A stretch of DNA of 7,006 nucleotides from Sulfurimonas sp. (lineage in GTDB: Bacteria > Campylobacterota > Campylobacteria > Campylobacterales > Sulfurimonadaceae). Position 1 is the first letter of the stretch. Each line of letters opens with the position of its first letter. Under the pieces are notes generated by a model. That model saw only the letters and a program-made list of their open reading frames with translations. It was not told the DNA's origin and ran no database searches. The DNA is taken from positions 1 through 7,006 of the forward strand of contig JALUBM010000134.1 in the NCBI GenBank assembly GCA_027044845.1. The letters are read 5' to 3'. This document shows, piece after piece, positions 1 to 4,546 of this stretch. A program made the translations under genes and the position numbers.

Positions 1-183
1 ATTTTTATTGCCTGCAAAAACATCTTGTGCAATATGAGATTCAACTTCTGCTTGAAGTGCAGCTTCTACTAACTGTTTTACCAATGGTGCAAGTACACCA
101 TCTTTTCCACTGATACTTTTACCATTGATGATATCAGTAACTGCATCATCAAAATCAAAACCTGTATTCTCTAATTTACTCAT
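1..183 (-). CDS. IS256-family (mutator-type) transposase, N-terminal 61 residues, truncated by window edge
   Basis: Reading leftwards from ATG at 183-181, the protein begins MSKLENTGFDFDDAV and continues through GVLAPLVKQLVEAALQAEVE to SHIAQDVFAGNKN at the window edge. The segment PLVKQLVEAALQAEVESHI is the characteristic start of IS256-type transposases, DDE enzymes that move the element by cut-and-paste or copy-out through a circular intermediate. Only this N-terminal helical region is visible; the DDE catalytic domain would lie outside, so intactness cannot be judged. An AAAGG about ten bases before the ATG is a weak ribosome-binding site. Being carried between terminal inverted repeats, the gene belongs to the mobile element and not to the neighbouring higBA locus. 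Confidence 0.85.
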   Translation of the reverse strand, partial: MSKLENTGFDFDDAVTDIINGKSISGKDGVLAPLVKQLVEAALQAEVESHIAQDVFAGNKN

Positions 184-216
184 CTTTTATCAACCTTTTA
201 TTTTCTTATTATATCA

Positions 217-244
217 GGCTGACACAGAATTTTGAACACTCCCC
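217..244 (-). repeat. Probable terminal inverted repeat of the IS256-family element
   Basis: Read on the minus strand from 244 inwards, the sequence has the core GTGTTCAAAATTCTGTGTC, which resembles IS256-family ends. It sits 34 bases upstream of the transposase start, the expected place. The partner repeat is off-window, so the exact tip cannot be fixed. Confidence 0.55.
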
Positions 245-420
245 TTTTGGTGAAGGGTATTCCTTTATGAGTCGAATCCGCCTCATTCCAAAATTCCAAT
301 ATGGTAATCTCTTGCATTGTATGACTTGTAAAAATTCTCCAAAACCTTAGCTACACAATGATTAAAATCACTTAAATAGGAGTAATTTAGTTTTCTTGAG
401 CCAGTATGATTTATATTTCA
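245..420. other. Gap between the IS end and higA; no gene supported
   Basis: There is no ORF with a credible start and ribosome-binding site here. On minus, the higA frame continues open after two adjacent stops (TAG then TGA at 423-418) for about 45 codons, to a TGA near 275, but has no start codon of its own. A 39-codon ORF starting MQEITILEFWNEADS runs from this gap across the IS end and is probably a junction artefact. No terminator hairpin is visible downstream of higA. Confidence 0.5.
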
Positions 421-798
421 CTAACTAACTTTCCTATTTTTATCAGATAACAACACATCAAACGACAAATGAAGAGCTTTTGCTAAATTGACTACCATAT
501 TAAGCGATAGAGATATTTTTCTATTTAATAGTTCTGAAACTTTAGAAGCACTTCCTATATATGGGACTAAATCTTTTTGTTTTAATCCCATATCTTGCAT
601 TCTTATCTTTATAGCTTCAATAGGATCAGGTGCTTCTATATTGTAGTGCTTTTCTTCATATTTTTCTATAAGCAATACTAAAATCTCTAATTCATCACTA
701 AGAGGAGTATTGAGAGCTAGATTTATTTCCATAAGCTCATCTACTCTTTGAAGTGCATTATCATAGTTTTGTTCTGTTTTAATAGGTTTAACATTCAT
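421..798 (-). CDS. higA: HigA-type antitoxin, HTH (Xre/COG5499 family), 125 aa
   Basis: This is the antitoxin of a type II toxin-antitoxin pair. It binds and neutralises the HigB toxin and, as is usual in the family, probably represses the operon by binding its promoter. The N-terminal part (residues 1-60) carries the family signature: KPIKTEQNYDNAL near the start and EKYEEKHYNIEAPDPIEAI at about 45-63. A helix-turn-helix follows at about 64-116, with GLKQKDLVPYIG and KVSELLNRKISLSL as the turn and recognition-helix region. Length is normal for COG5499 proteins. ATG at 798 has GAGGAG (807-812) eight bases upstream, inside the end of higB, and only two bases separate the higB stop from this start, so the pair is very likely co-transcribed and translationally coupled. 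Two stop codons follow in tandem. Family assignment is from motif recognition. Confidence 0.93.
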   Translation of the reverse strand: MNVKPIKTEQNYDNALQRVDELMEINLALNTPLSDELEILVLLIEKYEEKHYNIEAPDPIEAIKIRMQDMGLKQKDLVPYIGSASKVSELLNRKISLSLNMVVNLAKALHLSFDVLLSDKNRKVS

Positions 799-800
799 AG

Positions 801-1094
801 TTATATCTCCTCTGCATTTATTTTGTCATATTGGCTATGTGTACCTATAAATTTCACTCTGACAAATTTTCTTAAATAATCAATATGAACTATAAGTCTA
901 TACTCATTTCCCTTTATATTGAAAACAACTCTATTGTCAGCTAAAAAAGAGGCACTAGAATATACTCTCTTAATATCATTAGGATTATTATAAATAGCTT
1001 TTTTCATATCTGTATACCATACTTCTAGTGCTGTTTTCGAGTTAGGGTACTTCTGATAAAATTCAACTATAGTTCTTTTACTGATTATATTCAT
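801..1094 (-). CDS. higB: HigB-type toxin (RelE-superfamily mRNA interferase), 97 aa
   Basis: This is the toxin of the pair. HigB proteins of this type (HigB_toxin / COG4680) have a RelE-like fold and are expected to cleave mRNA, in characterised members at the ribosome. Signature blocks are visible: an N-terminal MNIISKRTIVEFYQKYP, then W26, the central NRVVFNIKGNEYRL at 54-67, and the C-terminal KFIGTHSQYDKI at 81-92. No segment of the family pattern is missing, so it appears intact. The chosen start is ATG at 1094. The frame extends 14 codons further to a TTG at 1136, but that extension has no ribosome-binding site and is not family-like. No Shine-Dalgarno precedes 1094 either; a TATAAT lies only six bases upstream of it, which suggests a leaderless or near-leaderless transcript. 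Confidence 0.93.
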   Translation of the reverse strand: MNIISKRTIVEFYQKYPNSKTALEVWYTDMKKAIYNNPNDIKRVYSSASFLADNRVVFNIKGNEYRLIVHIDYLRKFVRVKFIGTHSQYDKINAEEI

Positions 1095-1100
1095 AGTGTT

Positions 1101-1106
1101 ATTATA
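1101..1106 (-). promoter_or_regulatory. Candidate -10 element for higBA, immediately upstream of the higB start
   Basis: On minus, TATAAT is flanked by two ACACT copies (direct repeats) and is followed after six bases by the higB ATG. A start site about seven bases downstream of the -10 would fall on or next to the initiator codon. At 17-bp spacing the -35 position reads TTCCTT, a poor match, though weak -35 boxes are common in Campylobacterota. The flanking ACACT repeats might be part of a HigA operator; this is inference. Confidence 0.45.
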
Positions 1107-1277
1107 GTGTAAAATTCCTAAAAAAGGAAGTTTCAAGGATTACTATCTTTTTATATATCTAAGGTGTTTTATTTTTTTCTTTTAAAAATTCTAAAGTATT
1201 TAAATAGCTAATGCTACTTCACTAAAAAATATATAATTAACAATGTAATCTCCGCTACACAAATCTTATAAATTCCA

Positions 1278-1351
1278 GAGTGAGGAGGGAGTGAGAGACT
1301 GTAGTTTGGGCTAAAAGGTTCCCAAAAAATTAGGTAGACCCCTCCGCTCTC
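1278..1351. repeat. Nested imperfect hairpin
   Basis: GAGTGAGGAGGG (1278-1289) pairs with CCCTCCGCTCTC (1340-1351) at 10 of 12 positions. Inside it, TTTGGG (1305-1310) pairs perfectly with CCCAAA (1321-1326) around a ten-base loop. The arms are strongly purine- and pyrimidine-biased and far richer in G/C than the surroundings. There is no flanking T-run, so it does not look like a terminator. It could be an RNA fold, a transposon-end remnant or chance. Confidence 0.4.
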
Positions 1352-1375
1352 AATTTTCAACATATTTAAAGTATC

Positions 1376-1746
1376 TTATAATTCCATCGTTTCGATCGGT
1401 CGGTCGATTAGTCTCTTCGCCTTTTTCATGCTAAGCGTGAGTATACCATCAGCTGTCGGTTGTGCTGTACAGTTTGTTCCATGTCTATATGTCAGAGTTT
1501 AGATTTAGGTCGGTATAAGAAGGTGTAGAGAGCATAGTATCTACCACAGCACCCATCTATTACTAAGTTCTTCTTAGCAATATGTATCTGCATGTAGTCG
1601 ATTCCTCGTTTTGTTTCCATGTGAGAACCAGCCGCAACTGTATCAATTTCTACTTTTTTTCGATATATCAGGTACGCATTATGCCTTTTAACTATGATAT
1701 TACTCATAAATGCTATATCTACTTCACCAGATGCTTGATAATACGC
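1376..1746 (-). pseudogene. Possible decayed gene, two reading frames joined by a frameshift near 1492-1498 (unrecognised product)
   Basis: On minus, a frame is open from 1746 (just after a TAA) to a TGA at 1492-1494. From ATG at 1707 it encodes 71 residues starting MSNIIVKRHNAYLIYRKK and ending FLYRPKSKL. At the point where it closes, another frame opens at 1498 and runs to TAA at 1376-1378. It encodes TLTYRHGTNCTAQPTADG followed by LTLSMKKAKRLIDRPIETMEL. Both parts have a protein-like mix of charged and hydrophobic residues, and a single frame change would give a product of about 120 residues. I do not recognise a family. No good ribosome-binding site precedes 1707. The opposite strand is also fairly open over part of the region, so coding status is uncertain. 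The end of a degenerate foreign gene is the most natural reading; non-coding sequence is the main alternative. Confidence 0.25.
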
Positions 1747-1790
1747 TTATCAGATTATTTGAACAGTAAAATGTGTTTGAGTGAGGAACA

Positions 1791-1885
1791 GGTACCAAGT
1801 GCTCCTATAATGAATTACTCAACGGGAAGCCAAAGTTAGCTTCCTTCACTTGGGAGTGAAATACTTGGTACCCCGTTGAATAATT
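1791..1885. other. Cluster of crossing inverted repeats able to fold as a pseudoknot; possible structured RNA or IS200/IS605-like right end
   Basis: Two long helices can form in crossed order. GGTACCAAGT (1791-1800) pairs perfectly with ACTTGGTACC (1863-1872), and AATTACTCAACGGG (1813-1826) pairs at 13 of 14 positions with CCCGTTGAATAATT (1872-1885); only C1872 is shared. Between them sit local hairpins: GGAAGC (1825-1830)/GCTTCC (1839-1844), TTCACT (1845-1850)/AGTGAA (1855-1860) around TGGG, and an alternative CCAAAGT (1830-1836)/ACTTGG (1848-1853). The pattern GGAAGCC, hairpin, TTGGGAGT resembles right ends of IS200/IS605-type elements, whose transcripts form TnpB guide-RNA scaffolds with a pseudoknot. 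No TnpB gene is recognisable beside it, so that identification is tentative; the base-pairing itself is directly visible. Confidence 0.5.
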
Positions 1886-1896
1886 AACAGGGAAAT

Positions 1897-1912
1897 TATA
1901 CAAAAATGTATA
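1897..1912. repeat. Short perfect hairpin downstream of the crossed repeats
   Basis: TATACA (1897-1902) and TGTATA (1907-1912) flank an AAAA loop. It lies 11 bases after the crossed-repeat cluster. The stem is AT-only apart from one pair and no T-run follows, so it is at best a weak terminator or the 3' stem of the same structured transcript. Confidence 0.3.
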
Positions 1913-2069
1913 GTCTAGTTTGCTTTATTGATTTTAAGCCATTATTGGTATAGTTTGAGTACAATTGATGAGACTTGAAGTTAGATGATGAGTGAAAAAA
2001 TAAATTTAAACTTTTAAAGCTTAAAGTAAGTGTCTGTTTTAGTTTGATTTTTAGTATATTTTTATGTTT

Positions 2070-2089
2070 GGTGACTAATAGGTGACTAA
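2070..2089. repeat. Tandem GGTGACTAA direct repeat, candidate integrase arm-type sites
   Basis: GGTGACTAA occurs at 2070-2078 and again at 2081-2089, an 11-base period, about 76 bases beyond the 3' end of tRNA-Leu. Short direct repeats close to a tRNA 3' end are typical of arm-type binding sites for tyrosine integrases of integrated islands. No integrase gene is present in the window, so this is a suggestive relic only. Confidence 0.3.
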
Positions 2090-2165
2090 AATGAATTTTT
2101 CTGAAACTTAAAGATACTGTTTTAAGCCGTATTTAAAGGGTTTTAGAGGGATTAATTATATTGAA

Positions 2166-2250
2166 TGGTGCGGATGAGAGGACTTGAACCTCCACGCCTT
2201 GCGGCACCAGATCCTAAGTCTGGCGTGTATACCAATTTCACCACATCCGC
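2166..2250 (-). tRNA. tRNA-Leu (anticodon TAG)
   Basis: The acceptor stem GCGGATG/CATCCGC with an A discriminator and encoded CCA is intact. The anticodon stem CCAGA/TCTGG holds loop CTTAGGA, giving anticodon TAG, which reads CUA and related leucine codons. A variable-arm hairpin (TGCCGCAAGGCG region) follows, as expected for a class II leucine tRNA, then a T arm with loop TTCAAGT. Length with CCA is 85. It is the last gene of the five-tRNA transcript, and its 3' side faces the accessory region. Confidence 0.97.
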
Positions 2251-2268
2251 ATGTGATTGTTTAACGAG

Positions 2269-2302
2269 AGTAGAATTATAACTAATAATTCTTTATTCTA
2301 CT
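2269..2302 (-). repeat. Spacer hairpin between tRNA-Arg(TCT) and tRNA-Leu
   Basis: AGTAGAAT (2269-2276) pairs with ATTCTACT (2295-2302), and an alternative inner stem AGAATTA (2272-2278)/TAATTCT (2286-2292) is possible. This is the longest spacer of the tRNA operon. It may be a processing element; a TATAAT on minus (2275-2280) could also serve as a weak internal promoter for tRNA-Leu. Confidence 0.3.
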
Positions 2303-2312
2303 TTAAAAGTAG

Positions 2313-2389
<77 letters not shown>

Positions 2390-2402
2390 ATATATCTAAA
2401 GG

Positions 2403-2479
2403 TGGTGCGCCCGATAGGATTCGAACCTATAACCCTCGGAGCCGAAATCCGAAACTCTATCCAGTTGAGCCACGAACGC
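2403..2479 (-). tRNA. tRNA-Arg (anticodon TCG)
   Basis: The 77-nt gene includes CCA. Acceptor strands are GCGTTCG and CGGGCGC with A discriminator. The anticodon stem TCGGA/TCCGA encloses TTTCGGC, giving TCG. A T at the first anticodon base points to reading CGA and possibly other CGN codons. It is third in the operon. Confidence 0.97.
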
Positions 2480-2524
2480 CACTGCATATTATGATTATTA
2501 AGTTTTATATTTTAATTATTGTTA

Positions 2525-2602
2525 TGGGGTAGGATACGAGATTCGAACTCGCGACCCCCGGCACCACAAACCAGTGCTCTAACCAACTGAGCTAATCCCA
2601 CC
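2525..2602 (-). tRNA. tRNA-His (anticodon GTG), with encoded G-1
   Basis: The acceptor stem GTGGGAT/ATCCTAC is followed by a C discriminator and encoded CCA. A G directly before the first acceptor base can pair with that C, giving the extra 5' G (G-1) that histidyl-tRNA synthetase requires. The anticodon stem CTGGT/GCCGG encloses TTGTGGT, giving GTG. It is second in the operon. Confidence 0.97.
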
Positions 2603-2646
2603 ATAGTTATGTTTAAAATATAAAAGAAGTTAATAAATTGAAAAAG

Positions 2647-2724
2647 TGGTCGGGGCGAAAGGACTCGAACCTTCGACCCCCTGGTCCCAAACCAGGTACT
2701 CTAACCAGACTGAGCTACGCCCCG
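2647..2724 (-). tRNA. tRNA-Pro (anticodon TGG)
   Basis: The 78-nt gene includes CCA. Acceptor strands are CGGGGCG and CGCCCCG with A discriminator. The anticodon stem CCTGG/CCAGG encloses TTTGGGA, giving TGG. It is first in the operon, about 39 bases downstream of the predicted transcription start. Confidence 0.97.
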
Positions 2725-2769
2725 ACCTATTACAAAAATCAAACAACTTGCGCTGATTAATGAGTCGGA

Positions 2770-2798
2770 ATTATAGTCGATTATCTATTAAATGTCAA
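2770..2798 (-). promoter_or_regulatory. Consensus sigma-70 promoter for the Pro-His-Arg-Arg-Leu tRNA operon
   Basis: On minus, TTGACA (2798-2793) and TATAAT (2775-2770) are separated by exactly 17 bases, a perfect consensus in both boxes. The bases after the -10 begin TCCGACTC, a somewhat GC-rich discriminator, which in other bacteria is linked to stringent control of stable RNA. The predicted start is near 2763. All five tRNAs follow on the same strand with no other clear promoter of this quality. Confidence 0.9.
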
Positions 2799-2838
2799 TA
2801 GTAAAGGTAGAATTCTTCTAAATTTATCTAATTTTAAG

Positions 2839-2844
2839 TATAAT
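2839..2844 (+). promoter_or_regulatory. -10 element for the sodium-dependent transporter operon
   Basis: TATAAT stands 29 bases before the chosen ATG, preceded by AT-rich sequence with spaced T-runs and no TTGACA-like box. This is the usual form of a Campylobacterota housekeeping promoter. A start near 2851 would give a leader of about 23 bases. It is divergent from the tRNA promoter, with the two -10 boxes about 64 bases apart. Confidence 0.7.
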
Positions 2845-2873
2845 GAGTCAATTAAATAGAGGAATTGGTGCGT

Positions 2874-4211
2874 ATGAAAATAGCAAGATTTAGTAGGATT
2901 GGCTTTATTATGGCAGCTGCAGGGAGTGCAGTAGGGCTTGGAAATATCTGGAAGTTTCCTTATATTACAGGGAAGTATGGTGGTGGTGCATTTGTACTTG
3001 TCTACCTTCTCACTGTTCTTTTTATAGGATTTTCTATCATGATAGCAGAGATGCTTATAGGGTATTTAGGTCGCAAGGACACAGTAAGCTCCTTTGAAAA
3101 ACTTGCACCTACAAACAAGCATTTATGGAAGTTCGGTGGCTTTCAGGCTTTAGCAGGTCTCTTTATTATGATCTTTTACTCTGTTGTAATTGGGTGGATT
3201 TTTAACTACATTGTCACATCAGTCACCTACCTGCCAGCGACTCCAAAAGAGGCAGAAAGTGTTTTTAACACTATGCTTCACACCAGTTTTCTGACACAGT
3301 TTTTTTATCATACGGTGGCATTTATATGGATTACTTATGTGTTGAACAAGGGTTTAAAAGGTGGGATAGAGAAGATGAACCTTTTCTTGATGCCAGCACT
3401 TATGATTATTCTAGCGGGAATGTTTGCCTATGCTACTACACTTGGGGCTTTCTCTCAAGCAGTCGCTTTTATGTTCGCACCTGATTGGTCTAAAATCACT
3501 TCTGAAGCCTTTGTAACAGCTGTTGGGCATGCTTTTTTTACACTTAGTCTTGGTATGGGTGCGATTATGACCTACTCTTCATCATTAGAGAAGGACTCAA
3601 ACCTTGTTAAAAATGCTTTTTGGGTTGTCTTTTTAGATACGACTATCGCTATTGTCGCAGGATTAATGCTCTTTACCTTTCTCTATGAATATGGTTCAGG
3701 TCCAGCACAAGGTCCTGGTTTAGTCTTCATCTCCCTTCCTGCCGCGTTTTACGAGATGGGTGTGATAGGTAATGTTTTTGCAATCCTCTTTTTTATAGCA
3801 CTTGCATTTGCAGGTTTAACCTCTTCAGTGTCACTTGTCGAGCCGATGGTGCAGTACTTTATAGATAGATTTTCTTGGAGTAGGCTCAAGGCATCTATAA
3901 GCATGGGACTCTTTTTTTGGTTCTTTGGAATATTTGCTATTCTTTCTAACATCGATGGAGCCAAAGAGTATCTGACATGGGGAGGAAAAAGCTTTTTTGA
4001 CTGGGTGGATTATGTGACTGCGGCTATTATGCTTCCTTTAGGTGGGCTTATTATGGCTATTTTTGTAGGATTTGTCATTCCTCGTTCACGGGTTGAATCA
4101 GTCATGAAGCCACAACTTAAGTGGGCATTTGAGCCTTGGTACTTTTCACTTCGCTACCTTACACCTGTAGCGATGTCGGTTGTAATGCTTTCACTTATGG
4201 GGGTGATATAA
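2874..4211 (+). CDS. Sodium-dependent transporter, neurotransmitter:sodium symporter (NSS/SNF) family, 445 aa
   Basis: This inner-membrane secondary transporter is expected to use the sodium gradient to import an amino acid or related solute; the substrate cannot be read from sequence. TM1 carries the signature AGSAVGLGNIWKFPY (16-30), with G17, A19, V20 and N24 matching the LeuT sodium ligands. Y102 in TM3 matches the substrate-binding tyrosine, TM6 has FFTLSLGMGA (221-230), and TM8 has AGLTSS (313-318), matching LeuT T354/S355. About 11 helices are visible, the last at 424-443, so it is the 11-helix bacterial type (as in MhsT, Tyt1), not the 12-helix LeuT type. K27 stands where LeuT has the gate R30, facing D379. 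D255 in TM7 aligns with LeuT N286 while A259 replaces E290. ATG at 2874 is chosen over in-frame TTG 2865 and GTG 2868 because AGAGGA (2858-2863) is best spaced for it. The stop overlaps the next gene by one base. Confidence 0.93.
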   Translation: MKIARFSRIGFIMAAAGSAVGLGNIWKFPYITGKYGGGAFVLVYLLTVLFIGFSIMIAEMLIGYLGRKDTVSSFEKLAPTNKHLWKFGGFQALAGLFIMIFYSVVIGWIFNYIVTSVTYLPATPKEAESVFNTMLHTSFLTQFFYHTVAFIWITYVLNKGLKGGIEKMNLFLMPALMIILAGMFAYATTLGAFSQAVAFMFAPDWSKITSEAFVTAVGHAFFTLSLGMGAIMTYSSSLEKDSNLVKNAFWVVFLDTTIAIVAGLMLFTFLYEYGSGPAQGPGLVFISLPAAFYEMGVIGNVFAILFFIALAFAGLTSSVSLVEPMVQYFIDRFSWSRLKASISMGLFFWFFGIFAILSNIDGAKEYLTWGGKSFFDWVDYVTAAIMLPLGGLIMAIFVGFVIPRSRVESVMKPQLKWAFEPWYFSLRYLTPVAMSVVMLSLMGVI

Positions 4212-4486
4212 TGAATACAATAGCAAACAAGTGTAAAAAAATACTTGTAGAAGAGAATATCAACACAGACTCAGAGATAGAGTTTGATGTGAATGGAAAA
4301 GTACATACGATGAACTTTGAATACATAATAGATACTTTTATGCAAGCTTCCAAAGAATCTCAGCTCGTTTTTTTAGCAGCACTTCAAAAGGCAGTAGCAG
4401 TTGATAACATGGGAGTAGATAAGTTTTTTGAGGGGATGGGTCAACTTCTTTTGATGACCCATTTGTCTAATAAGATAGAAGTGTAA
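4211..4486 (+). CDS. Small protein of unknown function coupled to the transporter, 91 aa
   Basis: I do not recognise a family. The start is ATG at 4211, whose A is the last base of the transporter stop (TAATG), so translation is very likely coupled. Just upstream, GGGGGTGAT (4199-4207) inside the transporter coding end matches the complement of the 16S rRNA 3' tail at eight of nine positions, a strong ribosome-binding site that fixes this start over upstream in-frame codons. The protein begins MNTIANKCKKILVEENIN, has no signal peptide or membrane segment, and appears mixed alpha/beta: a short charged N-terminal part with EIEFDVNGKVHTMNF (22-36), then helices rich in A, L, M and F. It contains a single cysteine (C8). 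It may be a cytoplasmic partner or regulator of the transporter; that rests on linkage alone. Confidence 0.8.
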   Translation: MNTIANKCKKILVEENINTDSEIEFDVNGKVHTMNFEYIIDTFMQASKESQLVFLAALQKAVAVDNMGVDKFFEGMGQLLLMTHLSNKIEV

Positions 4487-4503
4487 ACTAGAAACTTATT
4501 TAC

Positions 4504-4546
4504 TTTTGAGTAATATTTAATAAAAAATTCTAAATATTATTCGAGA
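4504..4546. terminator. AT-rich stem-loop between convergent operons, possible bidirectional terminator
   Basis: GAGTAATATTTA (4508-4519) faces TAAATATTATTC (4531-4542), pairing at 12 of 12 if one G-U is allowed, and weaker pairing extends both arms to 4504 and 4546. The loop is 11 bases. It sits between the converging transporter and DUF1439 genes and covers the DUF1439 stop codon. The stem has little G/C and no clean T-run follows on either strand, so a classical intrinsic terminator is doubtful. Confidence 0.4.

Larger units (their letters stand above)
1..244 (-). mobile_element. IS256-family insertion sequence, transposase-proximal end (cut by window start)
   Basis: One end of an insertion sequence runs off the left edge of the window. 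It contains the first 61 codons of a mutator-type transposase reading leftwards. Upstream of the start codon lies a stretch that, read inward from position 244, begins GGGGAGTGTTCAAAATTCTG and continues to GTGTCAGCC near 217. That is the style of terminal inverted repeat seen in IS256-family elements (family knowledge recalled, not searched). The outer boundary at about 244 is an estimate, because the other end and any 8-9 bp target duplication lie outside the window. Confidence 0.75.
1107..2165. other. About 1.06 kb without an intact gene, between higBA and the tRNA cluster
   Basis: No complete, convincing gene lies here. The contents are listed separately: a nested imperfect hairpin (1278-1351), a frame-broken minus-strand reading frame (1376-1746), crossing inverted repeats (1791-1885), a small TATACA/TGTATA hairpin (1897-1912) and a tandem GGTGACTAA repeat (2070-2089). 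Bases 1380-1480 are visibly richer in CG dinucleotides than the AT-rich flanks at 1140-1260 and 1920-2165, as expected if pieces have different origins. No clear rho-independent terminator for the tRNA operon is seen between 1913 and 2165. Confidence 0.6.

Noticed and set aside
202..324. 39-codon minus-strand ORF (MQEITILEFWNEADS...) crossing the IS end
   Set aside because: It has no Shine-Dalgarno at proper spacing and half of it is simply the IS terminal repeat translated; probably a junction artefact.
275..420. Open frame continuing from higA after its stops (SDFNHCVAKVLENF...)
   Set aside because: Two adjacent stop codons (TAG TGA), no start codon and no recognisable product; most likely chance openness or a short relic.
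1779..1787. GAGTGAGGA shared with 1278-1286
   Set aside because: Nine-base repeats are expected many times by chance in 7 kb, and the contexts do not otherwise match.
1582..1839. Plus-strand 85-residue ORF
   Set aside because: It lies antisense to the broken minus-strand frame, has no ribosome-binding site, has phenylalanine/cysteine-rich composition typical of a shadow, and ends inside the crossed-repeat element. Only its last residues are mentioned, as a weak hint of a TnpB-like stub.
1817..1881. Integron attC-like site (ACTCAAC at 1817-1823 matches RYYYAAC; GTTGAAT at 1875-1881 matches GTTRRRY)
   Set aside because: The inner arms do not form the nested imperfect palindrome of attC, a crossing helix (1791-1800 with 1863-1872) is unexplained by it, and no integron integrase or cassette array is present.
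1791..1885. HDV-like ribozyme
   Set aside because: HDV-like order needs one hairpin before and one after the 3' strand of the first helix; here both hairpins lie before it.
3749..3964. Minus-strand 71-residue ORF inside the transporter gene
   Set aside because: It is a shadow of an intact, well recognised gene on the other strand.
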